Assembly: GCA_027924645.1 (NCBI GenBank)
Contig: BSBN01000242.1
Span: 3,844,001-3,908,000, forward strand
Source of the DNA: Cunninghamia lanceolata
Taxonomy: Eukaryota > Streptophyta > Pinopsida > Cupressales > Cupressaceae
Length of the DNA stretch: 64,000 nucleotides
Direction: 5' to 3'
The notes below the pieces were generated by a model that worked only from the letters and a program-made list of their open reading frames with translations, did no database searches and was not told the origin of the DNA. This document shows positions 47,073 to 56,640 of the stretch, one piece after another. Made by a program: the position numbers and the translations under genes. The first letter of the stretch is position 1, and each line of letters begins with the position of its first letter.

Positions 47073-48083
47073 CTGCACAAAAGATTGCTCATGCATTTCT
47101 CCTTCTCTAATGTTTACTGATCTGGTAGCTTCTACTCTTGTCCCTGACCCCTCAGCTTGAGTTCTGGACCCTATTGCCTCATCTCGTGAATGGAGATCAT
47201 ACTCTGATGTGTTCAACGGTGGCTCACTACTCTCCATAATAGGACCCAAGCATAAATGATTGCAAGCAATGCAATGATGGGGCACACATATATGTCTGGA
47301 CGACGATGGTCTAGTGGTACCAGGTGATCCAATATCATCACCTTCATCATGTGCTTGTGCAAACTGAGATGTCTGTATGATCAAATGCTCGGTCAAAGAG
47401 TGTATGGCACTAAGGCCCTGTTGTGTTGCACTTGCAACAACGTCTGGGTGCTGCATTAGGGGTGGAGAAGGGATAGTAGGAGGGAGAATATAGAGACCTT
47501 GTACTTGTCTAATTGCCCCAGGTCTATCTTGAGGCATTCCTCTGCCCACTCCTTGAAACTCTCTAAAATCAAAATAATTAACATGTTGACCCATGACGAA
47601 CTCTGCATAGAGTTTACGGAGGAAATACAAAGGCACATCTAAATTGTTGTTGGGTGGTTTATCAAAAACCCTCCACCAACGATCCCAAAAGTTTTGACTA
47701 ATGCCCTCATGAATACACCATTTGATTGAAAATTTGGGCTTACGGACATCAACATGCAATCCGGTTTTAGGATTGACAAAGTGTTGGGCCAACATAGTTT
47801 TTGTAATCTCTAAATCTTTGACTTCCTCATATGACAAACCGTCAACATATTCGGCCTTCTTGGCTTCTCGCCATTGCCGAAATGATTCGTGTTGAGTGGA
47901 CAAGGTTTGAATATGATTAATGATTCCCTCTAAATTTGATGTCATTATAGACAATCGAGGGTGGCGGCAATACATTTCTATGATCCTGCTTATATGATCA
48001 ATATTTCTTTGAATATTCTCTTCTACTGTTGGAGGGGGAGGGTTTGGTGGTGGAGGGTTTGGGTTTTCATTTTGTGCATCCAT
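47073..48083 (-). CDS. DNA-transposon accessory gene, exon 1 (unrecognised protein)
   Basis: ATG at 48083 opens 337 codons to a CAG|GTAAAA donor without any stop. The N-terminus is Pro/Asn-rich (MDAQNENPNPPPPNPPPPTV), followed by a helical part (NIDHISRIIEMYCRHPRLSI; IQTLSTQHESFRQWREAKKA), a Trp-rich segment (FSIKWCIHEGISQNFWDRWW) and a Cys/His cluster CVPHHCIACNHLC that could bind metal. No family recognised. It faces the transposase gene convergently and has a GGATATCC cluster upstream, so a regulatory or DNA-binding partner role is possible. With the downstream exons the product would be about 480 residues and, unlike the transposase, shows no disabling change. Confidence 0.7.
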
Positions 48084-48184
48084 TTTACCTAATTAAATTA
48101 TAAAACACACCCACTTAGCATAAAAACCAAAAAAATTGCTTGAAAATACAAAACAAACCAAAAAAATGCATGAAATCTTACCTC

Positions 48185-48335
48185 TTTGGATCGGATATCC
48201 GTTCCTCAGCGCTGATATCCATTCTTTTGAAGATGAGACTGCGTTTTTGCAAGCCGCGGGTTTGCAAAAATGCAGTTTTTTTTACTTTTTATGATCTCCA
48301 AAACGAATATCCGTTTTGGAAATGGATATCCGTTT
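48185..48335. repeat. GGATATCC palindrome cluster C (upstream of accessory gene)
   Basis: TCGGATATCCG (48191), GCTGATATCCA (48210), CGAATATCCG (48304) and TGGATATCCG (48322), starting 110 bp upstream of the accessory ATG. The outer part (48290-48425) is repeated in reverse at 54117-54245 next to cluster D. Confidence 0.7.
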
Positions 48336-48425
48336 TCTTTTTCCTTATTGTATTTCATTTTTTTTATTTTATTATTTTAGCATTGCATACATTTTAAGTA
48401 TTTAGGCATTTTAGCTATAAAATAC
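48290..48425 (+). repeat. Inverted repeat shared with the right end, copy 1
   Basis: CCGTTTTCTTTTTCC, then TTTATTTTATTATTTTAGCA, and TATTTAGGCATTTTAGCTAT plus AAAATAC appear here and, in reverse, at 54117-54245 with a few small indels. Together they form an internal inverted repeat around the telomere-like tract. Confidence 0.75.
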
Positions 48426-48539
48426 TATCAAAATTTATATAGGATTATGATGATATATATATTTGATTTTTATATGATTTACTTATACTAAGGTATCTCA
48501 TAGTATTTTAAAGGCACTTTTGAATAGATACAGGGGAGA

Positions 48540-51500
48540 GGTAGATGCAGGTTAGGGGTTAGGGATTAGGGCCATTATTTAGGGTTTACAGATTTAGAAA
48601 GAGAGAGACTACTTTTGACATGTAACCGTAAACCCTAAATAATGCCCCTAAACCCTAAACCCAAGTAACCCTAAATAATTCTTCCAAATACTAAACCCTA
48701 ACCCCTAAACCATAAACCCTAAATAATTCCCCTAAGCCCTAAACCCTAAAACTGAGAAAGGGAGTCCTAGTTTTCTTGTTTCCATTTTCTTCGTCGATAA
48801 GGGAGAGGGAAAGATAGAGGGGAGAGATAGGATATATAGGAATGATAGGGGAATGACTGGGATGCATGATTAAACCTAACCCCTAACCCCTAACCCCTAT
48901 TTCCTAACTCCTAAACCCTAAACTTGAGAAACCATAAACCCCTAAATCCTAAACACTAAACCCAAGAAACCCTAAACCTCTATCGAGCTCTATCTCCCTA
49001 TCTCACTATCTCCCCATCACTATCATTCCTCTACCTCTTAATCTCTCTCCCTATGCTTTAGCCATGTTTCTCACTCTATATCTCCCTATTGGTCCTCTCT
49101 CTCTAAACACTAAACCCTAAACCTCTAAACCTTAACCCCTAAACCCTAAACATGAGCAACCCTAAACTCTATCTCCTATCTCTCCCTTATCTCCCTATCT
49201 CTATCATCCTTCTACCTCTCAATCCTTCTTCCTATTTCTCTAGACACATCGCTCACTCTCTATCTCCCTATCTCTCCCCTTTGTCACCTCTATCTCTCCC
49301 TATCTGTCTCCTCTCTCTTTCTATCTAAACCCTAAATCCAAAACCCTAAACCTCTAAACCTAACCCCTAACCCCTAAACAATAAATCCTAAACCCTAAAT
49401 TATAATGCCCCTAAACCCTAACCCCTAACCCCTAAACCTGAGAAACCCTAAACCCCAAACCCCTAAACCCTAAACCCAAGTAACCATAAACCACTATCTC
49501 CCTATCTCTCCCCTATCTCCCTATCACCTTTGTCCCTCTACCTCTCAATCTCTCTCGCTCACTCTCTATCTCCTTATCTCTCCCCTTTGTCACCTCTATC
49601 TCTCCCTATCTATCTCCTCTCTCTTTCTATCTAGCTATCTCTGAAACTGAGAAACCCTAAACCCAGGTACACCCTAAATCCAATCAACTCTAAACCTATA
49701 TCTCCCTATCTCTCCCCTATCTCCCTATCTCTATCATCCCTCTACCTCTCTTGATCTCTCTCCCTATGTCCCTGGCCATGTGCCTCACTCTCTATCTCCT
49801 TATCTCTCTCCTCCATCTCCTCTCTCTATCTCCCTATAATTCCTCTCTCTATAAACCCTAAATCCAAAACCCTAAACCTCTAAACCTAACCCCTAACCCC
49901 TAAACAATTTAAATCCTAAAACCTAAATAATGCCCCTAAACCCTAACCCCTGACCCCTAAACCTGAGAAACCCTAAACCCCTAAACCTTAAACCCCAAAC
50001 CCCTAAACCCTAAACCCAAGTAACCCTAAACCACTATCTGCCTATCTCTCCCCTATCTCCCTACCACCTGTGTCCCTCTACCTCTCAATCTCTCTCCCTA
50101 TGTCTCTAGCCATGTCCCTCACTCTCTATCGCCCTATCCCTCCCCTCAGACTCCTCTATATCTCCCTATCATTCCTCTCTCTCTATAAACCCTAAATCCA
50201 AAACCCTAAACCTCTAAACCTAACCCCTAACCCCTAAACAATAAATCCTAAACCCTAAATTATAATACCCCTAAACCCTAACCCCTAACCCCTAAACCTG
50301 AGAAACCCTAAACCCCTAACCCCTAAACCCTAAACCCAAGTAACCATAAACCACTATCTCCCTATCTCTCCCCTATCTCCCTATCACCTTTGTCCCTTTA
50401 CCTCTCAATCTCTCTCACTCACTCTCTATCTCCTTATCTCTCCCCTTTGTCACCTCTATCTTTCCCTATCTATCTCCTCTCTCTTTCTATCTAGCTATCT
50501 CCAAAACTGAGAAACCCTAAACCCAGGTACACCCTAAATCCAATCAACTCTAAACCTATATCTCCCTATCTCTCCCCTATCTCCCTATCTCTATCATCCC
50601 TCTACCTCTCTTGATCTCTCCCCCTATGTCCCTGGCCATGTGCCTCACTCTCTATCTCCTTATCTCTCTCCTCGGTCTCCTCTCTCTATCTCCCTATCAT
50701 TCCTCTCACTCTATAAACCCTAAATCCAAAACACTAAACCTCTAAACCTAACCCCTAAACAATTTAAATCCTAAACCCTAAATAATGCCCCTAAACCCTA
50801 ACCCCTAACCCCTAAACCTGAGAAACCCTAATCCCCTAAACCGCAAACCCCAAACCCCTAAACCCTAAACCCAAGTAACCATAAACCACTATCTCCCTAT
50901 CTCTCCCCTATCTCCCTATCACCTTTGTCCCTCTACCTCTCAATCTCTCTCTCTATGTCTCTTGCCATGTCCCTCACTCTTTATCTCCCTATCTCTCCCC
51001 TCAGACTCCTCTATATCTCCCTATTGGTCTGATGCAGAGCACACAATGGAAGCTCTCAAAACACGGTGAAATACCCATCAAAACCCATAGTTCAAATAGA
51101 TTAAAGCTTAATCAGCTTTAAGAAACCTTCTCAAAGTCCCAAATAACATCAAATCATATACATTCTTCCTATTGGCAAGATAAACACTATCAACCAACTC
51201 AAAAATTCTTATACCGATGCTCCGATCACTCCACTTTTGATGAGCCTTTGAACCTTTCGTTGTGACATATATCCATCGGCCCAACTTTAAACTAGTCTTC
51301 CGATCTCCCATACCACCCATTTCTCACTCCATAACCTGTATTAACACATGATTAAACCTAACCCTAACCCCTAACCCTTATTTCCTAACCCCTAAACCCT
51401 AAACTTGAGAAACCATAAACCCCTAAATCCTAAATACTAAACCCAAGAAACCCTAAACCTCTATCTCTCTATCTCCCTATCTCACTATCTCCCCATCACT

Positions 51501-53045
51501 ATCATTCCTCTACCTCTCAATCTCTCTCCCTATGCTTTGGCCATGTCCCTCACTCTATATCTCCCTAATTGTCTTCTCTCTCTAAACACTAAACCCTAAA
51601 CCTCTAAACCTTAACCCCTAAACCATAAACCCTAAACCCTAAATAATGCCCCTAAACCTTAACCCCGAACCCCTAAACCCTAAACCCTAAACGTGAGCAA
51701 CCCTAAACCCTATCTCCTATCTCTCCCTTATCTCCCTATCTCTATCATCGAGCTCTACCTCTCAATCCTTCTCCCTATTTCTCTGGACATCTCGTTCACT
51801 CTCTATCTCCTTATCTCTCCCCTTTGTCACCTCCATCTCTCCCTATCTGTCTCCTCTCTCTTTCTATCTAGCTATCTACAAAACTAAGAAACCCTAAACC
51901 CAGGTACACCCTAAATCCAATCAACTCTAAACCTATATCTCCCTATCTCTCCCCTATCTCCCTATCTCTATCATCCCTCTACCTCTCTTGATCTCTCTCT
52001 CTATGTCCCTGGCCATGTACCTCACTCTCTATCTCCTTATCTCTCTCCTCGATCTCCTCTCTCTATCTCCCTATCATTCCTCTCTCTCTATAAACCCTAA
52101 ATCCAAAGCCCTAAACCTCTAAACATAACCCCTAACCCCTAAACAATTTAAATCCTAAACCCTAAATAATGCCCCTAAACCCTAACCCCTAACCCCTAAA
52201 CCTGAGAAACCCTAAACCCCTAAATCCTAAACCCAAGTAACCCTAAACCACTATCTCCCTATCTCTCCCCTATTTCCCTACCACCTTTGTCCCTCTACCT
52301 CTCAATCTCTCTCCCTATGTCTCTGGCCATGTCCCTCACTCTTTTTCTCCCTATCTCTCCCCTCAGACTCCTCTATATCTCCCTATCATTCCTCTCTCTC
52401 TATAAATGCTAAATCCAAAACCCTAAACCTCTAAACCTAACCCCTAACCCCTAAACAATAAATCCTAAACCCTAAATTATAATGCCCCTAAACCCTAACC
52501 CCTAAACCTGAGAAACCCTAAACCCCAAACCCCTAAACCCTAAACCCAAGTAACCATAAACCACTATCTCCCTATCTCTCCCCTATCTCCCTATCACCTT
52601 TGTCCCTCTACCTCTCAATCTCTCGCTGTCTCTTGCCATGTCCCTCACTCTTTATCTCCCTATCTCTCCCCTCGAACTCCTCTATATCTCCCTACTGGTC
52701 CTTTATCTCTCTCTAAACCCTAAACCCTAGACCTCTAAACCTTAACCCCTAACCCCAAGACCCTAAACCCTAAACCCTAAATAATGCCCCTAAACCCAAG
52801 CAACCCTATACCTCTATCTCCCTATCTCTAACATCCCTCTACCTCTCAATCTCTCTCTCTCTCTCTATGTCTTTGGACATGCCTCTCACTCTCTATCTCC
52901 CTATCTCTCCCCTCTGTCTCCTCTATCTCTCCCAAACTCTTTTAGTCCCGCCTCTCTATCTCTCTTTAAACTGTAAACCCTAAACCCCTAAATGTGAGCA
53001 ACCCTAAACCTCTAAACCCTAAATAATTCCCCTAACCAACCTCTA
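48540..53045 (+). repeat. Degenerate telomere-like (CCCTAAA) tract with pyrimidine minisatellite
   Basis: Blocks of CCCTAAACCCTAA-type DNA (plant telomere unit CCCTAAA, often CCCCTAA or CCATAAA) alternate with long TCTCCCTATCTCTCCCCTAT tracts. Higher-order structure is clear: a block starting GAGAAACCCTAAACCC at about 49440 recurs near 50300, and CCCAGGTACACCCTAAATCC occurs at about 49662, 50522 and 51900. The unit starting CATGATTAAACCTAACCC is at 48866 and again at 51351. Open frames here are repeat artefacts. No TTTAGGG orientation blocks were seen apart from the first 48555-48600. Confidence 0.85.
51027..51342 (-). other. Non-repetitive 0.3-kb insert in the telomere-like tract
   Basis: Unique sequence (starting TCTGATGCAGAGCACAC) breaks the tract between CCCTATTGG and CATGATTAAACC. 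Its minus strand is open for 70 codons (MGGMGDRKTSLKLGRWIYVT...), with no recognised domain. Could be an inserted fragment of another element. Confidence 0.4.
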
Positions 53046-54116
53046 AACCACTTCTCTATATAGGTGCAACTAATACCACTTTTTCATTGTTCAACTTGAT
53101 GTTCATCTTGTTGGTTCTATGTCATATAATGTTCCACATCGAGCTCTTTATCTCAGTCATCTGGTTGTTCTTTATCTTGCTCTTTATTCTCATCAACTGG
53201 ATGTTCCTCTGTTTCCTGATCTTTTCCAAAATCCAAATACACTTCCTGTTGTTCTTCTTGATGCTGGTCATAAGGATGTGTCACTTCACCTTGTTGCTTT
53301 TTAAAATAACCAAGAAGAGGCAACAAATTGTTACTTTTCTTAGGCAAATTTAAGTTTTCTAATTACTACTGAAATCTTTTTAAAATAATGTAAAGAACAT
53401 GCGAAGCTTCAAGGAATCTTTTTATGGCACCTGTGCTAGCTTTTGTCCTCAAGGATCCAACATTTTGGTATCCTTCTTTGTAGAAATTAGAACATCCTCT
53501 TGATGACAATGGGAAGAATAAGGATGCCTTGAGAACTTGGAGATTTTATGGAGAGTGTAAGAACCTTCAAATCCTTAAAATTGAAATGGAAAAGGCTCAC
53601 AAAGTTAGGACTGTAAAAGTATAATAATTATTGTGGGGGTTGTAATGAAAATATGGCTTAACTCTTTTGAGGTGACTCACTATCCATGATGTGGTTGGGA
53701 TCAATGGAAAATGGAATAAGAGATATTAACAAGAATTTGACATAAATGGAAGAAATGGATAGTCTCCCCTAAAAATGATGGCGAGAGATGTATTAATAGT
53801 AGAAGAAGCAACATGAATGGTGGGGTTGGTTGGGAGTGGACTAAAGAATTGATTGAGAGATTATAGAAGACCAATTGGGAGTGGACTAAATAAGTGATTG
53901 AGAGATTATAGAAGACTTATTAAGAGTGGACTAAAGAATTGATTGAGAGTCAAGAGGATAGGAGAATTAGTTAGGGGAAGTAATGGTTCAATCAGGGGTG
54001 GAGAGAACTCTCAATCACAAGAATAAATGATGCCAAAATGGATGGAACTAAAAGAAATCATGCATTCCAAAAGATGACAAGGTTGCCCCTTTCATATGAT
54101 ACAGTCTTTCTAAAAT
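53046..54116. other. Unassigned right part of DNA transposon
   Basis: A plus frame at 53119-53304 (MSYNVPHRALYLSHLVVLYL...) is open but unrecognised. At 53850-53960 a GGAGTGGACTAAA(G/T)AA unit is repeated three times with a period near 48 bp. No gene supported. Confidence 0.4.
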
Positions 54117-54245
54117 TTAGATTGTATTTTATAGCTAAAATGCCTAAATAGTAAAATGCTAAAAATGCTAAAATAATAAAATAAAAAACAATGAAAACAA
54201 TAGAGAAAAAGAAAACGGATATTCGTTATCAAAATGGATATCCGT
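54117..54245 (-). repeat. Inverted repeat shared with cluster C, copy 2
   Basis: Reverse counterpart of 48290-48425; begins TTTAGATTGTATTTTATAGC on plus and runs into cluster D. Confidence 0.75.
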
Positions 54246-54300
54246 TTTGGTTTGGTACCAAACCAAAAACAAACCAAAACAGATATCCGTTTCAAAGTCA
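54210..54300. repeat. GGATATCC palindrome cluster D (right end)
   Basis: CGGATATTCG (54216), TGGATATCCG (54235) and CAGATATCCG (54280) with the palindrome TTTGGTACCAAACCAAAA between them, mirroring cluster A at the left end. Confidence 0.75.
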
Positions 54301-54359
54301 AACTTTGCCAAGTCACGAATTTGGCTAAGTAAAAACGCGATTTTTTTCCTATTGCCACT

Positions 54360-54389
54360 GTTTGGCCCGCGATGATCCTGCACATACCC
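54360..54389 (-). repeat. Right terminal inverted repeat of DNA transposon
   Basis: Reverse complement of the left end at 27 of 30 bases; followed by GTAT at 54390-54393. Confidence 0.85.
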
Positions 54390-54393
54390 GTAT

Positions 54394-54838
54394 TAGCATT
54401 ATCTTCGTGTTCCTCCAAATTTAGAGCTAGGGTGACAGATTCAGAATCAATTTTTGCCACAACAGCGCTGCTAGAGGTTCTTATCTCATGGGACTCCAGA
54501 AAGTAGCTAATTACACACGCCACTATCAATTCAGGACACTGTACTATGGGCAAAAAACCTCCAGCTTTATCCAACCCACTACTAACAACCATTTCTGCCA
54601 AAGGAGTTCAATTTTCAAACTGCATTCTTCTCCAGAATTCTTCAAAATCAACATGGCCTAAATTGATATCTCTCACTCCAGACAAACCATTCTCCACAAT
54701 AGAGGCCATAGGGACTCCTTGAAATTTGAACTTCATCTTCATATACTTGAGGAACCAAACAACCAAAGACTTCGAAACATATGCAGACAACACAGGGTAA
54801 TGTAAGGCACTAATAGGGAGTTCTTTATGCAGATACAT
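54394..54838 (-). pseudogene. E1 gene, N-terminal part of main exon
   Basis: Minus-strand frame from ATG 54838 (MYLHKELPISALHYPVLSAY) with a TGA at 54607-54605, then SSGLDKAGGFLPIVQCPELI and VACVISYFLESHEIRT. It runs into the GTAT duplication and resumes in the same phase at 31665, so the DNA transposon split one reading frame. The family is not recognised. Upstream, AGTTGGAAAATTTTTATTTCC may be the start of this exon after an intron. Confidence 0.65.
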
Positions 54839-55203
54839 GGAAATAAAAATTTTCCAACTCCCAAAGAAAGTGTTGTGCTTTTATAACAGAGTAAAACAAG
54901 AAAGAGATAGAGTTACTAATCATGTTGACTTGTGAGAATGAAGTTATGCTAATATCCCACACGTAACAAGCTAGTCATTTATCACTCTGCAACACATTCC
55001 CTTTGTGAAATGACACAACCTTAGGTGAGATGAAGAATTTATCAATGTCACTTCACATAAATTTGCCCTTGGGGAACATTAAATTTTGGCGGTGAATTTA
55101 TCTTTTAAACTCATTAATACATTTCTCGATTTTCCCTCTGAAGATTGTGCCACTGTGTTCTCACATACTTCTAATTAAATGTGAAGTGACAAGTGTCATT
55201 CCT

Positions 55204-55399
55204 TTATACCATATGCCAGTGCAACAAAAATACCATATGAAGGAACAACCTCTTCAAAGTTGGCAAGTCGGGCAGAAATTGAAGCTTTGAACTCCAAATT
55301 GGAGGTTCGAAAGTTCAAATAATTTCTGACCTCCTGACAACATAGAAACTTCAAAATACCAAGACACAAAGGGAGACTTAAGGCATTGAACTTCACCAA
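55204..55399 (-). pseudogene. E1 gene, possible first exon
   Basis: ATG 55399 opens MVKFNALSLPLCLGILKFLC, NLEFKASISARLANFEEVVP and SYGIFVALAY, up to a G|GTATAA donor near 55203. It lies in front of the main exon within E1 and reads like real coding sequence. Linking it to the main exon by a 0.35-kb intron is inference. Confidence 0.4.
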
Positions 55400-55535
55400 A
55401 GAATCACTGACGACTCAAAAAATGACTAAGTAAAATTGGACTCGAGATGAAGAAGCAAGGGAGTGACATACACAGGATGAAGAAAAAACCAAGGCATGAA
55501 CACTTTAGTACATTTTTTTAAAAAATGGGACAACA
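55400..55535 (-). other. E1 upstream end
   Basis: Noncoding end of E1, closing with ATGGGACAACA. On the minus strand it starts TGTTGTCCC, which together with CCAACA at the other end gives the TG...CA pair. Confidence 0.55.
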
Positions 55536-55540
55536 CAAAT
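55536..55540 (+). repeat. Right target-site duplication of E1 (CAAAT)
   Basis: Equals 12339-12343. The chromovirus RT frame resumes here. Confidence 0.9.
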
Positions 55541-56640
55541 GCATCGAGTACTTTCATGAGATTGATGAATGAAGTTTTGAAGAAATTCTTGGGTAAGTTT
55601 ATTATTGTATATTTGGGTGACATTCTGATTTTCAGTAAGACAAAAGAAGAACATTTACAACACCTGAGACAAGTATTGCCGAGACTGAGAGAAGATAAAC
55701 TGTTGATAAACATCAAGAAGTGTAGTTTCATGAAGGAAGAATTGGTATACTTGGGATTTGTGATTTTTGCGGAAGGATTGAAGATGGACCCTGAGAAGGT
55801 AAGAGCAATTGTTGAATGGCCTACATCAGAGAGCATTGGAGAAGTCAGATCATTTCATGGATTGGCTAGTTTCTATAGGAAGTTCATCAAAAATTTCAGT
55901 TCAATTTGTAACCCTATGACAGAGACAATGAGAGGAGACAGAAAAGACTTTAAATGGACATAAGGAGTAATTAAAAGTTTTGAGTTATTGAAGCAGAAGG
56001 TGACAGAGCAATCTATGTTAGCATTACCAAATTTCAATAAGGTATTTCAAGTAGATTGTGATGCAAGTGGGAATGCAATAGGAACAGTGTTAAGTCAAGA
56101 AGGTAGACCTGTAGCATATTTTAGTGAGAAGTTGAATGATGCAAGGAGAAGATATTCAGTTTATGATCAGGAGTTCTATGCCATAATTCAAGCCTTGAAG
56201 AAGTGGAGATGTTACTTGTTGCCTAAGGAGTTTGTGTTGTATATAGATTATCAAGCTTTGCAATATTTGAACAATCAAGGAAAGTTGAATTAGAGACATA
56301 TGAGATGGGTAGAATTCATGCAGAGTTATACATTTGTGTTGAAACATAGGAGTGGAAAATCAAACAAAGTTGCAGATGCATTGAGTAGGAGAAGGAACTT
56401 GTTGATAGAGATGAGAGTTGAAGTGATAGGATTTCATGAATTGAAGAACATGTATGAGGAAGATCTTGATTTTGCAAAACCTTGGAAAGCATGTAAGGAA
56501 CCTATTGTGACAAATAGGAGTAAGTGGTTGGACTATTTCATTCAAGAAGATATGTTGTTCAAGGGAAATCAATTATGTATACCTAGAAGTTTCATGAGAG
56601 ATAATTTGATTAGAGAAACACAGTGGTGGATTAGCAGGAC
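55541..56640 (+). pseudogene. Chromovirus RT C-terminal half and RNase H
   Basis: Resumes in the same phase as the 5' part. RT: FMRLMNEVLKKFLGKFIIVY, then LGDILIFSKTKEEHL, where the catalytic Tyr-x-Asp-Asp is Tyr-Leu-Gly-Asp, so the active site is altered. INIKKCSFMKEELVYLGFVI and KVRAIVEWPT follow. RNase [57 protein letters not shown] and KSNKVADALSRR. Stops at 55961 and 56291. A 1-nt shift near 56620 leads to the integrase frame. Confidence 0.9.

Larger units (their letters stand above)
31666..54389 (+). mobile_element. 22.7-kb DNA transposon with terminal inverted repeats (Sola-like?)
   Basis: Ends are inverted: GGGTATGTGCAGGATCAT plus GGGCCAAAC at 31666-31695 equals the reverse complement of 54389-54360 at 27 of 30 positions. 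A 4-bp duplication GTAT flanks it. Inside are a rightward DDE-transposase-like gene (35178-39113), a leftward multi-exon gene (48083-46045), four GGATATCC clusters, a foldback array, PPR gene pieces and a telomere-like tract. Four-base duplications are known for Sola (and for piggyBac, where they are TTAA, and a few others), so Sola is the best guess; the catalytic spacing cannot settle it here. The transposase is broken, so the copy is not autonomous today. Confidence 0.75.
12344..55535 (-). mobile_element. E1: TG...CA element of about 3.9 kb, itself split by two insertions
   Basis: E1 starts TGTTGGTTAACAG at 12344 and ends GGGACAACA at 55535, flanked by CAAAT on both sides. Its own DNA is in three blocks: 12344-12579, 29148-31665 and 54394-55535. 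I see no direct LTRs at its two ends; only TGTTG and CAACA are inverted. It carries a long minus-strand gene. TG...CA ends with a 5-bp duplication and no second LTR are the marks of a solo LTR, which here would be about 3.9 kb and contain a gene of about 1000 codons. An unknown non-LTR element is the alternative. Confidence 0.6.

Noticed and set aside
49000..53000. Possible true telomere end or chromosome fusion point
   Set aside because: The CCCTAAA units are degenerate, interleaved with pyrimidine minisatellites, in higher-order blocks, and lie inside the terminal inverted repeats of a transposon.
53119..53304. Possible small gene MSYNVPHRALYLSHLVVLYL
   Set aside because: A 61-codon hydrophobic frame with no recognised domain, context or start signal; listed only within the unassigned right part of the transposon.
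12344..55535. E1 as an ordinary two-LTR retrotransposon
   Set aside because: I compared its first 236 bp with its last 700 bp by eye and found no direct repeat beyond the TG/CA ends, so a two-LTR structure is not supported in this window.
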